Position numbers and translations under genes: made by a program. Under the pieces are notes generated by a model, which searched no databases, was not told the origin of the DNA, and saw only the letters and a list, made by a program, of their open reading frames with translations. Below, one piece after another: positions 50,005-58,730 of a stretch of 64,000 nucleotides of DNA. Source of the stretch: Streptomyces sp. NBC_01476 (GTDB lineage Bacteria; Actinomycetota; Actinomycetes; Streptomycetales; Streptomycetaceae); assembly GCF_036227265.1 (NCBI RefSeq), contig NZ_CP109446.1, positions 781,501 through 845,500 of the forward strand, given 5' to 3'. The first letter of the stretch is position 1. Each line of letters opens with the position of its first letter.

Positions 50005-51322
50005 CTCCCCGGGCGGGCGGTACGCCGACGGCCAGCAGGGCGGTGTCGTCGGCGAGGCCCGTGCCGAAACCGGTCACCAGGTCGCGCAGGGCGGCGATGA
50101 GCGTGTGCGGGCCGGCCCCCGGCGGCATCGCACGGCCGAAGTCGAGCAGCGCGTCCTCACCGTAGAGGCGGCGGTCGGGGCCGATGCGCGCCTCGGTGAG
50201 GCCGTCGGTGTAGAGCAGCAGGGTGTCGCCGGGGTTGAGGACGATGCGCAGCGACGCGAAGTGCGGCTCGGGCAGGATGCCGACGAGCAGGCCGCCGATG
50301 GCCGGCAGGTAGTCGGCGGTGCCGTCGCCCCGCAGCAGCAGGGGTGGCGGGTGACCGCCGCTGGCCAGGTGGACGGTGAAAGCCGGTCCGGCCCGTTCGA
50401 GCACCGCGAAGACGGCGCTGCAGTACTGCGGCTCGGCGCCGGTGTACCGCTCGAAGAGCGCTCCGTTCAAGGTGGCGAGCGCCGCCGCCGGGTCGGGGTC
50501 GTGCAGGACCGTCGTGCGCAGGGTGTAGCGGGCCAGTGAGGTGACGGCCGCGGCTTCCGGGCCCTTGCCGCAGACGTCGCCGAGGAAGAACGCCCAGCGC
50601 CGCGCGTCCAGCGCGAACAGGTCGTAGAAGTCGCCGCCGAGCCGGTCGGGCGCGGCGGTGTGGTAGTAAGCGGCCGACTTCAGGCCCTCGATGGTCGGCA
50701 GCGCGTCCGGCAGCAGGCTGCGCTGCAGGACCGCGAGCGCCTCCCGGAGCCGTACCCGGTCGGTCTCCGCCGCGCGCCGGGCCTGTTCCGCGACGCGGCC
50801 GACCTCCTCGGCGGTGTGCAGCGCCTCCTCGGCGATGCGGCCGGCCTCCTCGGCGGCCCGGCGGCCACGCAGCAGCTCCCGCTCGTAGGCCCGGCGCTCG
50901 CGGGCGTCGAAGACGGTGGTGCGGATCAGCAGCGGCTCGCCGTCCTCGCCTCTCTTCACCACGGACGTGACGAGGATCGGCAGCCGGCTGCCGTCGGCTG
51001 CCGCCAGCTCCAGGGCGATGCCGTTGACCTGGCCTTTCATCCCGAGCAGCGGGGCGTAGTGCGTCTCGTGGTAGAGCTTGCCGCCCACCGTGAGCAGATC
51101 GGCGAAGCGGAGCCGGTCCAGGACCTCCCCGCGGGTGCGGCCGAGCCAGCCCAGCAGAGTGGTGTTGATCTTGACGATGGTGCCGTCCATCAGGGTGGTC
51201 AGATAGCCGCACGGGGCGTGCTCGTACAGCTCCTCGGCACTGTCCTCCGGGAGGTCGGCGAGCCGCCGGCCCGCCGGGAGGTCCTGACCGGCCGGCGGCG
51301 GGCGGCCGTCGCGGGAGGTCAC
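49964..51322 (-). CDS. rsbP: PAS - PP2C/SpoIIE-type phosphatase (RsbP-like)
   Basis: This 452-residue protein has a PAS domain (about residues 30-145: LYEHAPCGYLTTLMDGTIVK and TVFDARERRAYERE), then a coiled coil rich in RRAAEEAGRIAEEAL-type heptads, and a PP2C/SpoIIE phosphatase domain (about 205-440). The phosphatase metal motifs are DRLGGDFYDLFAL, FFLGDVCGKGPEAA, LLLYTDGLTEAR and GLADDTALLAV. The order PAS - coiled coil - PP2C is that of Bacillus RsbP, which dephosphorylates RsbV under energy stress. The start is GTG 51322, overlapping the upstream hydrolase stop (GTGA). The paired hydrolase supports the RsbP assignment; the STAS target is inferred. Confidence 0.86.
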   Translation of the reverse strand: MTSRDGRPPPAGQDLPAGRRLADLPEDSAEELYEHAPCGYLTTLMDGTIVKINTTLLGWLGRTRGEVLDRLRFADLLTVGGKLYHETHYAPLLGMKGQVNGIALELAAADGSRLPILVTSVVKRGEDGEPLLIRTTVFDARERRAYERELLRGRRAAEEAGRIAEEALHTAEEVGRVAEQARRAAETDRVRLREALAVLQRSLLPDALPTIEGLKSAAYYHTAAPDRLGGDFYDLFALDARRWAFFLGDVCGKGPEAAAVTSLARYTLRTTVLHDPDPAAALATLNGALFERYTGAEPQYCSAVFAVLERAGPAFTVHLASGGHPPPLLLRGDGTADYLPAIGGLLVGILPEPHFASLRIVLNPGDTLLLYTDGLTEARIGPDRRLYGEDALLDFGRAMPPGAGPHTLIAALRDLVTGFGTGLADDTALLAVGVPPARGVRRAAGGRGAVPR

Positions 51323-52131
51323 CGTACGCCGCGGACGAAGTCGGTGATCGCCTCCGCGGTGGCCCGCGGGGCGCTGAGCTGCGGGCAGTGCCCGGTGGCT
51401 TCGAGGGTGACCAGACGGCTGCCGGGAATCGCCGCGTGCACGTACGCGCCGACCTCGCGGGGGGCGATCACGTCCTGGGCGCACTCCAGCACCAGCGTGG
51501 GCAGGGCCACGCCCGGGAGATCGCCGCGGTTGTCGGACAGGAACGTGGTGCGGGCGAAGACCCGGGCGATCTCCGGGTCCACCGTGCAGAAGCTGTCCTC
51601 GAACTCCGCCGCCAGCTCCGGGCGGTCCGGATTGCCCATGATCACCGGCGCCATCGCGGCGGACCAGCCCAGGTAGTTCGACTCCAGGGAGTCCAGCAGT
51701 TCGTCGATGTCGCCGGCGCTGAAGCCGCCGCGGTAGCCCTCCTCGTCGATGTAGCGGGGCGAAGGGGTGACCATGACCAGGGCGGAGAACCGCTCCGGCG
51801 CCGCGGCGGTGGCCAGCACACCGACCATCGCGCTGACCGAGTGGCCGACGAAGACGACATCGCGCAGGTCCAGCTCGTCGCAGATCTCCAGCACGTCCTT
51901 CGCGTAACCGTCGAGGCTGGAGTAGCGGTCGGCGTGCCAGTGCGCGGTACGGGAGCGGCCCGCGCCCACGTAGTCGAAGAGGACGACCTCGAAGTGCTCG
52001 GCGAGGGCCGGTACGACCAGGCGCCACATGTTCTGGTCGCAGCCGAACCCGTGCGCCAGCATCAGCACCGGCCCGTCCTTCGGGTCGGTGCGGACCACAT
52101 TGTTCCTGCCGCGTATGTCCACTTTGTCCAT
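51319..52131 (-). CDS. rsbQ: Alpha/beta hydrolase, RsbQ-like
   Basis: This 270-residue alpha/beta hydrolase closely follows RsbQ: LAHGFGCDQNMWRLVVPALA near the start, LFDYVGAGRS, VVFVGHSVSAMVGVLAT with the nucleophilic Ser, MVTPSPRYIDEEGYRGGFS, and the late His in EATGHCPQLSAP. In B. subtilis RsbQ is a positive regulator of RsbP; its hydrolase activity supplies or senses an unknown small molecule. RsbQ-type folds are also related to strigolactone and karrikin receptors. ATG 52131 is preceded by GTGGGA. It is cotranscribed with, and overlaps, the PAS-PP2C gene, exactly as in the rsbQ-rsbP operon. Confidence 0.88.
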   Translation of the reverse strand: MDKVDIRGRNNVVRTDPKDGPVLMLAHGFGCDQNMWRLVVPALAEHFEVVLFDYVGAGRSRTAHWHADRYSSLDGYAKDVLEICDELDLRDVVFVGHSVSAMVGVLATAAAPERFSALVMVTPSPRYIDEEGYRGGFSAGDIDELLDSLESNYLGWSAAMAPVIMGNPDRPELAAEFEDSFCTVDPEIARVFARTTFLSDNRGDLPGVALPTLVLECAQDVIAPREVGAYVHAAIPGSRLVTLEATGHCPQLSAPRATAEAITDFVRGVR

Positions 52132-52216
52132 GGTCCCACTCCGCGCTCGGGGTCCGCTCCCCGGCGCGGGCGGACCGGCACCGCTCAGCCGGCTCAGCCG
52201 GGGGACACGCGAGGGA

Positions 52217-52555
52217 TCAGGGGGTCAGCGGGTGGCCGCCGTCTCCTTCGACGGTGACCCGTTCGGGGTCGGCCGTCGCGTCGCGGTCGGCGATGGTGAC
52301 GTCGATCTCGCCGTCGCCGTCGGTGTCGAACTGGTAGAGGTCGGCTCTGCCGTCGCCGGTGGTGTCGGTCATCCACACATCGGGCTTGCCGTCCCCATTG
52401 GTGTCCGCGCTGAGCAGCACATGGTGCTCGTCCCCGCGGGTCTCCACTTCGTCCGGGTCGGCGCTCCCGGGATTCCGGGGGTTCGCGGCGTGCTCGGGGT
52501 TCGCGGTGTGTACGGGCGTCTCGGGGTTCATGGAGGCCGGTTGCCCGGCGGTCAT
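52217..52555 (-). CDS. Small acidic protein with EF-hand-like calcium loops
   Basis: This 112-residue protein has three consecutive loops of the form D-x-N/T-x-D-G-x-x-D: DTNGDGKPDVW, DTTGDGRADLY and DTDGDGEIDV. These are typical Ca2+-binding loops. The N-terminal part is Pro/Asn-rich and there is no signal peptide. ATG 52555 was used; an in-frame ATG at 52531 gives 104 residues and neither has a clear ribosome-binding site. It lies 85 bp upstream of rsbQ on the same strand and may be in the same transcription unit. Function unknown. Confidence 0.7.
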   Translation of the reverse strand: MTAGQPASMNPETPVHTANPEHAANPRNPGSADPDEVETRGDEHHVLLSADTNGDGKPDVWMTDTTGDGRADLYQFDTDGDGEIDVTIADRDATADPERVTVEGDGGHPLTP

Positions 52556-52802
52556 GGCCGGAAACCGGTGGGGGCCGTCCGGTGCTTGCCCGGCCCGCTT
52601 TCGTTTCGGGTGCCGTCCGGCGGCAAGGCGCCCGGGTAGGCCGGAACAACCGACCGGCGCGGCGGCCCGGCCGGCCAGTGAAAAGGCCGGGGCCGCCACG
52701 CCGCAGGCTGCACCGGCACGGTGAACTGCCAGGCCCGACCAGTCTCAGCGCACCGTCCCTGAAGACCGAGCTGTACCAAGCTATCCAGTCATGGGGGAAG
52801 CG

Positions 52803-53267
52803 ATGAGCGCACACCGCCATGTGGGCGGAGGATCGCCCGCCGACGTACGGTCGGAGCCGCCCGGCTCCGACCGGCTTCCGGTCGGTGCGGCGGACGTGCG
52901 GCAGCGGGTCCGGGTCGCACTGCGGGAGAGCGGCGAGGACTGCGACCCGCGGCCGGCGGAGGACGCACTGCTGGTCGCCTCGGAACTCGCGACCAACGCG
53001 ATCATGCACGGCGGCGGTATCACCGGATTCCAGGCCCGGGTGGCCGACGGCATGCTGGTGCTGGCGATCAGCGACCATGTCGCGGTCGCGCCGGTGACCA
53101 GCGCGCGGCTCCCCCACGACTACCGGCCCGGCGGATTCGGCTGGCCGATCATCCAGCGGCTCGCCCGCCGGGTGGTCGTGGAGCCGTACGGGAGGACCCC
53201 CGGGGAGGGGCCCTCCGACGCCGGGCCGGTGGGCAAGACGATCACGGTCACGCTGCCGCTGCACTGA
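52803..53267 (+). CDS. RsbW-like ATP-binding anti-sigma factor
   Basis: This 154-residue protein is a stand-alone HATPase of the anti-sigma/serine kinase type. The N-box is LLVASELATNAIMHGGG, and the glycine-rich lid is GGFGWPIIQRLARRVVVE. The first 40 residues are a disordered Gly/Pro-rich lead. Such proteins are abundant in Streptomyces and sequester sigma factors or phosphorylate STAS antagonists. ATG 52803 follows GGGGGAAG; an ATG four codons earlier lacks that site. It is divergent from the EF-hand/rsbQP group and is its closest candidate partner. Confidence 0.85.
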   Translation: MSAHRHVGGGSPADVRSEPPGSDRLPVGAADVRQRVRVALRESGEDCDPRPAEDALLVASELATNAIMHGGGITGFQARVADGMLVLAISDHVAVAPVTSARLPHDYRPGGFGWPIIQRLARRVVVEPYGRTPGEGPSDAGPVGKTITVTLPLH

Positions 53268-53279
53268 CCCGCGACCGCG

Positions 53280-53326
53280 CGGAGGTGGTGGGCGGTCCCC
53301 GATCCGGGAACCGCCCACCACCTCCG
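53280..53326 (+). terminator. Strong terminator after the RsbW-like gene
   Basis: A perfect 17-bp stem pairs 53280-53296 (CGGAGGTGGTGGGCGGT) with 53310-53326 across a 13-nt loop. It starts 13 bp after the stop codon. The rest of the spacer, to 53510, holds no gene that I can support. Confidence 0.82.
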
Positions 53327-53510
53327 CACGTCACACCCACCGCCCGCCACCGTCCGCCGCCGGGACGAGCACCCGCGCCTGACGCCCGTCAGGGCAGTGC
53401 GCGGGGTCCCGGGTCTGGTCGCGGAAGCGGAGACCGCCGTCCGGGCGCGTGCCCGGGGGTACGGCCGAAGCGGGCCCCCCGGGGCAAGGCCCCGTACGTC
53501 CGGCCGGTGC

Positions 53511-54767
53511 TCAGGGGAGGACGCACACCGGCATCGGGGTCGGGAACGGCGTGCCCGCGGGGGTCAGGGCGCCTGACGCCTGGTCGACGTGGAAGACGGT
53601 CACCGTGCCGGAGTTCTGGTTCGCGGCGAAGAGCAGCCCGCCGGACGGGTCGAGGCTGATGTGCCGCGGGTACGCGCCGCCGGCCGGGACCGCGTCCAGC
53701 AGGCGCAGGGTGGCACCGCCGTCCTCGACGGCGAAGCGGGCGACGCTGTCGTGGCCGCGGTTGGAGACGTAGACGAAGTGGCCGTCGGCCGAGACCACCA
53801 CCTCGGCGGGGTAGTTGCGGTCCTCGGTCCGCTCGCCGGCCGGCACGGTGGGCTGCGGGTCCCCCGGGGTGAGCGCGCCGGTGCCGGGGCCGTAGCCGCA
53901 GACGATCACGGAGTCGCCCAACTCGTTGGCGAGATACGCGAAGCGGGCCGACGGGTGGAAGGCGAGATGCCGCGGCCCCGAGCCCGGCTCGACCGGTGCC
54001 TGCGACACGGCGGCCAGCTTCCCCGCGGCCGGGTCGAGGCGGTACGTGTACACCGTGTCGGTGCCGAGGTCCACGGCCAGGACGTACGCCCCCGCCGGGT
54101 CGCTCAGCACCATGTGGGCGTGCGGGCCGTCCTGCCGGTCGGGGTCGGGGCCGGAACCGGTGTGCTGCACGAGATCGGTACGGGGCAGCACACCGCCGTC
54201 GGCCGCGAGCGGGTGGACGGCGATGCTGCCCGAGTCGTAGTTGGCGCTCAGCAGGTGCCTGCCGCCGGAGTGCACCGACAGGTGACAGGGCCCGGAGCCG
54301 CCGGTGCTCTGCGCGCCCAGCACCTCAAGTCCGCCGTCGGCGCCCACCGACATGGCGGTCACCGCGCCCTTCGCCTGCTCGTCCACCGCGTACAGACGGC
54401 TGCCGTCGGCGGACCGGGCGAGGAACGACGGATTGGCGACACCGTCGCGGGTGCCGGCCGCGGTGAGCGCCCCCGTCCGCGAGTCGTAGGAGGCCAGCCC
54501 GACGCCGTTGCCGCCCCCGTCGGTGGTGTAGGTCCCCAGGTAGAGCAGGCGGGCGGGGCCGGCTGTGTCCCGGGGCTCAGGGGCGGCCGGGCGGTCCGCC
54601 GGCGGCGGGGTCCTCGCCTCGCAGGAGGCACCGGTCAGCAGGGCGGCGAGCGTTCCGGTGCCGGCCACGGCGAGCAGTCCGCGCCGGCTCAGGGTGCGCG
54701 GCGGCCGGGCCGCGCCCCCGCCGCCGAGGGGTGCCCGTATGCCGTCGATACCGTCGCCGCTGCCCAT
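53511..54767 (-). CDS. Exported lactonase-family beta-propeller (YbhE/Pgl type)
   Basis: This 418-residue protein has a Tat-type signal (TLSRRGLLAVAGTGTLAALL), followed by a Cys in TGASCEA that could be lipid-modified, although the box is not canonical. The mature part is a seven-bladed propeller of the 6-phosphogluconolactonase (YbhE) type: RLLYLGTYTTDGGGNGVGLA, GPCHLSVHSGGRHLLSANYD, RHLAFHPSARFAYLANELGD, and YPRHISLDPSGGLLFAANQN. The exported location argues against the pentose-phosphate role; carbohydrate lactone or muconate-type substrates are possible. ATG 54767 is preceded by GGAGG. It is divergent from an MmyB-type regulator. Confidence 0.86.
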   Translation of the reverse strand: MGSGDGIDGIRAPLGGGGAARPPRTLSRRGLLAVAGTGTLAALLTGASCEARTPPPADRPAAPEPRDTAGPARLLYLGTYTTDGGGNGVGLASYDSRTGALTAAGTRDGVANPSFLARSADGSRLYAVDEQAKGAVTAMSVGADGGLEVLGAQSTGGSGPCHLSVHSGGRHLLSANYDSGSIAVHPLAADGGVLPRTDLVQHTGSGPDPDRQDGPHAHMVLSDPAGAYVLAVDLGTDTVYTYRLDPAAGKLAAVSQAPVEPGSGPRHLAFHPSARFAYLANELGDSVIVCGYGPGTGALTPGDPQPTVPAGERTEDRNYPAEVVVSADGHFVYVSNRGHDSVARFAVEDGGATLRLLDAVPAGGAYPRHISLDPSGGLLFAANQNSGTVTVFHVDQASGALTPAGTPFPTPMPVCVLP

Positions 54768-54923
54768 ACCGCCTCCAGATTCCGCGGACCGCCGCTGTCC
54801 CCCTCCAACCTGGACCGGACCAGGCACGGTGGCAAGGCGGCGTCCGCCCGCCGGAGGGTGACGGGGTCCGGCAGTACCCCTCTGCGGCGACCCCCGGCCC
54901 GGCCCCCGTCGTAGCGTGGAAGC

Positions 54924-55814
54924 ATGACCGACCACCAGCCCGTGCCGGGCGAAAAGGGCGAGCTGCGGGAGTTCCTGCGCACCCGGCGGGCCCGTATCAC
55001 CCCCGAGGAGGCCGGGCTTGCCCCCACCCCGGGCCCCCGGCGGGTACCGGGGCTGCGCCGTGAGGAGGTCGCCCAGTTGGCCGGGGTGAGCGTCGACTAC
55101 TACGTACGGCTGGAGCGCGGCCGCAATGTCAACGTCTCCGAGACCGTGCTGGACGCGATCGCCCGGGCGCTGCGGCTCAACGACGACGAGCACGGCCATC
55201 TCTTCGCGGTGGCGCGGCCGGCCCGGCCCCGGTCACGGCCGCTGCCGCCGCAGCGGGTCCGGCCGGGCCTGTACCGGGTGCTGGAGACCCTGACCGAGGT
55301 GCCGGCGCTGGTCGTCGGGCGCCACACCGACGTGCTCGCCACCAACCGGCTGGCCCGCGCCCTCTACACCGACTTCGACGCGCTGCCGCACCACGAGCGG
55401 AACATGGCCCGCTTCATCTTCTTCGACCCGGGCGCCCGCGCGCTGTACGCGGACTGGGAGGACGTCGCCCGCGCCTGCGTCGCCTCCCTCCACCTGTCCG
55501 CCGGACAGCACCCGAACGACCCCCGGCTGGCCGGGCTGATCGGCGAGCTCTCGCTGCGCGACCAGGACTTCCGCCGCTGGTGGGCCGACCACGACGTGCA
55601 CCGCCGTACCTACGGCTCCAAACACTTCCACCATCCGCTCGTCGGCGAACTCGTCCTCGACTACGAGGCGCTGGCCGTCACCGGGGAGCCGGACCAGGTG
55701 CTGGGCATCTACACCGCCGAGGCCGGTTCAGCGGCCGGGGAGGCGCTGCGGCTGCTGGCCAGCTGGACGAGCGAGGCCGCCGCGCCCGACCGTCCGAACC
55801 TGCCCGCGGGCTGA
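54924..55814 (+). CDS. XRE-family regulator with MmyB-type ligand-binding domain
   Basis: This 296-residue regulator has an XRE helix-turn-helix (LRREEVAQLAGVSVDYYVRL, ERGRNVNVSETVLDAIARAL), followed by the MmyB-like PAS-type domain (VLATNRLARALYTDFDALPH and RFIFFDPGARALYADWEDVA). Actinomycetes carry many of these, usually divergent from oxidoreductases and sensing fatty-acid-like ligands. TAGCGT six bases before ATG 54924 suggests a leaderless start. It is divergent from the lactonase gene. Confidence 0.9.
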   Translation: MTDHQPVPGEKGELREFLRTRRARITPEEAGLAPTPGPRRVPGLRREEVAQLAGVSVDYYVRLERGRNVNVSETVLDAIARALRLNDDEHGHLFAVARPARPRSRPLPPQRVRPGLYRVLETLTEVPALVVGRHTDVLATNRLARALYTDFDALPHHERNMARFIFFDPGARALYADWEDVARACVASLHLSAGQHPNDPRLAGLIGELSLRDQDFRRWWADHDVHRRTYGSKHFHHPLVGELVLDYEALAVTGEPDQVLGIYTAEAGSAAGEALRLLASWTSEAAAPDRPNLPAG

Positions 55815-55851
55815 CGCCGGCGCCGGAGGTTGGCACAGCCGGCGCGGGAGG

Positions 55852-56694
55852 TCAGTCGCGGTCCGTCCGGTGCCCGTCCCGCCCCACCGCGTGCAGGGAG
55901 CCGAGCAGGGCGAGCGAATCGGCGTCGGCGCTGCCTGGTTCCGCGCTGCCGACCAGCAGGGACTGCCCGGGCGCCTCCTGCACGTCGAACGCCTGGTAGG
56001 TGAGGGTGATCCGGCCCACATCGGGGTGGTCGAAGACCTTGATCCGGCTGCCGAGACGGCTGACCCCGTGGTCCTCCCAGAGCGCCGCGAAGTCCTCGCT
56101 CGCCCCGAGCAGCTCCTTCACCAGCGCGGCGACCCCGGGGTCGCGCCGGTCGTGCCCCGCGGCCAGCCGCAGGGCGGCGACGGTGTCACGGGCGACCGAC
56201 GGCCACTGGGCGAACAGCCGCCGGGCGGCGGGGTCGCGGAAGAGCGCACGGACCATGTCGCGGGGGTCGGCGAGGGGGGAGAGCAGCGCGTCGGCCAGCG
56301 CGTTCGAGGCGAGGACTTCGAGCCGGCGGTTGATCACGTACGCGACCGCCATCGGGAAGCCGTCCATCAGCCGCAGCAGGGCAGGCGACACCGCCTCCTC
56401 CTGCGCCGCGGCCGGTTTCGGCGCCAGCCCGGCCAGCCGGTAGGCGTGCCCGCGTCCGTCGTTGTCCAGCCGCAGGGCCCCCGCGATGGCGTCGAGCACC
56501 GGCCCTGAGGGGTGGCGCTCGCGGCCCTGCTCCAGGCGGGCGTAGTAGTCCACGCTCACCCCGGCGAGCACCGCGACCTCCTCGCGCCGCAGCCCGGCGA
56601 CGCGCCGGGCGCCGGTCCCGGGGAAGCCCATCTCGGCGGGGTCCAGCCGGGAGCGCCTGGCCCGCAGGAAGTCCCCCAGGTCATTGCCGCTCAT
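55852..56694 (-). CDS. XRE-family regulator with MmyB-type ligand-binding domain, second
   Basis: This 280-residue regulator is a paralogue of the preceding one: FLRARRSRLDPAEMGFPGTG, LRREEVAVLAGVSVDYYARL and EQGRERHPSGPVLDAIAGAL make up the DNA-binding part. VLASNALADALLSPLADPRD and VKVF-type segments form the MmyB-like domain. TACGAT lies six bases before ATG 56694 on its strand, so it too is probably leaderless. It is divergent from the SDR gene at 56831, its likely target. Confidence 0.9.
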   Translation of the reverse strand: MSGNDLGDFLRARRSRLDPAEMGFPGTGARRVAGLRREEVAVLAGVSVDYYARLEQGRERHPSGPVLDAIAGALRLDNDGRGHAYRLAGLAPKPAAAQEEAVSPALLRLMDGFPMAVAYVINRRLEVLASNALADALLSPLADPRDMVRALFRDPAARRLFAQWPSVARDTVAALRLAAGHDRRDPGVAALVKELLGASEDFAALWEDHGVSRLGSRIKVFDHPDVGRITLTYQAFDVQEAPGQSLLVGSAEPGSADADSLALLGSLHAVGRDGHRTDRD

Positions 56695-56830
56695 CTTGGC
56701 ATCGTACGTCGCATCGCGGGCCCGGCGGTCCTGGGTGTGCCGCACCCAGGAAGCCTCGCCCTGCCCCCGCCGGGTACGGCGGCGCATGCTCGCAGGAGTC
56801 CACCGCACCGCATCTCCGAAAGGCTCCGCC

Positions 56831-57568
56831 ATGACCGTCACCCCCACCACCGGCAAGGTCGTCCTCATCACCGGCGCGAGCAGCGGCATCGGCGAAGCCA
56901 CCGCCCGGCGGCTGGCCGGGTCGGGCCACCGGGTGGTCCTCGGCGCCCGCCGGGCCGACCGGATCACCGCGCTCGCCAAGGAACTCACGGCCGGGGGCGC
57001 GGACGCCCTCCCCCACGAACTGGACGTGACCCGCCCGGAGAGCGTGCACGCCTTCGTCCGGGCGGCACAGGCCCGCTACGGACGGGTCGACGTGCTGGTG
57101 AACAACGCGGGCGTCATGCCGCTGTCGCCGCTGGACGCTCTGAAGGTCGACGAGTGGAACCGCATGATCGACGTCAATCTCCGCGGGGTGCTGCACGGCA
57201 TCGCGGCGGTGCTCCCGCTGATGCACGCCCAGGGTTCGGGGCACGTGGTGAACATCGCCTCCGTCTCGGGGCTGCGGGTCGACCCGACGGCGGCCGTCTA
57301 CAGCGCCACCAAGTTCGCGGTCCGCCCGCTGTCAGAAGGGCTCCGGCAGGAGAGCCGCGAGCTGCGGGTCACCGTGGTGAGCCCGGGTCTGACCAGCAGC
57401 GAACTGACCGACGGTATCAGCGACGGTGACGTGCGGGACGCGGTGCGCGGCCAGATGGCCATCGCGATCCCGGCGGCGGCGATCGGCGCCGCGATCGACT
57501 ACGCCGTCAGCCAGCCGGCGGAGGTCGACGTGAATGAGATCGTCGTCCGGCCCACCGCGCAGGGCTGA
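56831..57568 (+). CDS. Short-chain dehydrogenase/reductase
   Basis: This 245-residue SDR has the cofactor motif VVLITGASSGIGEATARRL, the NNAG motif in VDVLVNNAGVMPLSP, and the catalytic Ser and YxxxK (Y157-x3-K161 region, in AVYSATKFAV). The GARRADR segment after the second strand suggests NADP(H) preference. The C-terminus AEVDVNEIVVRPTAQ is typical of the YdfG/CsgA-like group. ATG 56831 is preceded by AAAGG. The divergent MmyB-type regulator with a 136-bp shared promoter suggests local control. Confidence 0.92.
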   Translation: MTVTPTTGKVVLITGASSGIGEATARRLAGSGHRVVLGARRADRITALAKELTAGGADALPHELDVTRPESVHAFVRAAQARYGRVDVLVNNAGVMPLSPLDALKVDEWNRMIDVNLRGVLHGIAAVLPLMHAQGSGHVVNIASVSGLRVDPTAAVYSATKFAVRPLSEGLRQESRELRVTVVSPGLTSSELTDGISDGDVRDAVRGQMAIAIPAAAIGAAIDYAVSQPAEVDVNEIVVRPTAQG

Positions 57569-57570
57569 GC

Positions 57571-57589
57571 GGCCCGGGGGCCCCGGGCC
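57571..57589. terminator. Palindromic terminator between SDR and PAP2 genes
   Basis: GGCCCGGGG-G-CCCCGGGCC is a perfect inverted repeat between two convergent stop codons, and can form a strong short hairpin on either strand. Confidence 0.5.
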
Positions 57590-57595
57590 GGCCGG

Positions 57596-58447
57596 TCAGA
57601 CGACCGGCCGGCTGAGCCAGCCGTCCGCCGTGACGCCCACGGTCCGGGTGCGGTACGCCGGCTTGCCGCTGAGCAGCCGCTGGATCAGGAAGCCGAGGGT
57701 CAGGGTGAGGGCGCCGCCCGCCGCGTCGGCGATGAAGTGGTTGCCGGTGGAGAGGATCACTGTGAGGGTGGCCAGCGGGTAGAGGGCGCCGAGTATCCGC
57801 ACCCAGGTGTGCTTGGCCAGGAAGGCGATGGTCAGGCCGCTCCAGGCGGCCCAGACGATGTGCACCGACGGCATCGCCGCGTACAGGTTCGACACCGTGG
57901 AGACGTGTCCCGACCCCCATGAGCCCCAGGTGTGGTGGGTGACCACGGTGTCGATGAACCCCTCGTCGGGCAGGAAGCGCGGGGGCGCCAGCGCGAAGAA
58001 GGCGAAACCGAACAGGGCCAGCAGGGTCGCGCTGAACAGGGCGGTGCGGCCGGCCCGGTAGCGCTCGGGGCGGAAGGCGTAGAGCCAGATCAAGGTCAGC
58101 GGCGTCACTATGAAGTGCAGCGTGGCGTAGTAGTAGTTCATGCCGACCACCAGCCACGACACCTTGTCGACGGCGTGGTTCAAGGTCAGCTCGATGTCGA
58201 CGTGCAGCCACCGTTCGGCGGACAGGATCTCCCGGGCCCGGTGCAGCGCCGCCGTCCGGTGCGAGGGCACGTAACGCCGGGTCCGGCTGTAGGCCAGATA
58301 CAGTCCGACCGTGAAGGCCAGCTCCACCAGCAGATGTGGCCGGCCGGTCCGCCGCAGCCGGTCCGGCAGCAGGGGGCCGAACCTCGGCCGGCCTTCCCGT
58401 CGCGCGGAGGTCTCCTGGGCGGTCTCGACCGGGCGCGTCGCGGTCAC
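57596..58447 (-). CDS. PAP2-family phosphatase (inositolphosphotransferase-like)
   Basis: This 283-residue membrane protein has about six helices and the PAP2 motifs of the Aur1/Ipt1-like group: AMPSVHIVWAAWSG and STGNHFIADAAGG, with the catalytic His residues. A hydrophilic N-terminal part of about 50 residues precedes the first helix. GTG 58447 follows GGGGGA; upstream in-frame sequence is Arg-rich and unlikely to be coding. It probably acts on phospholipid or prenyl-phosphate head groups at the membrane. Confidence 0.86.
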   Translation of the reverse strand: MTATRPVETAQETSARREGRPRFGPLLPDRLRRTGRPHLLVELAFTVGLYLAYSRTRRYVPSHRTAALHRAREILSAERWLHVDIELTLNHAVDKVSWLVVGMNYYYATLHFIVTPLTLIWLYAFRPERYRAGRTALFSATLLALFGFAFFALAPPRFLPDEGFIDTVVTHHTWGSWGSGHVSTVSNLYAAMPSVHIVWAAWSGLTIAFLAKHTWVRILGALYPLATLTVILSTGNHFIADAAGGALTLTLGFLIQRLLSGKPAYRTRTVGVTADGWLSRPVV

Positions 58448-58730
58448 AAGCGCTCCCCCTCCTGGCACTTCTGATGGCTCTCGGCTCCTGCGGCGCCGAC
58501 GCCGGCAGGCGTCGCGCGCGAGGTGTGACGCTCCAGCGGAAGGCGCCCCGACGACCCGCAAGACAATACATCGGTCACCCAAGCTTCCCGTCAGTGCCCC
58601 GTTCACGTTCATCTGCCGCGACTACGCCTGCCCCGAGGCCCCCGCGGCATCGCTCCCGGCCGGTTCCGGACCGGGTGCGGAAACGGTTATCCGGGTGCGG
58701 TGCCCGGCGGTGTGCCGTTAGCGTCCCGTC

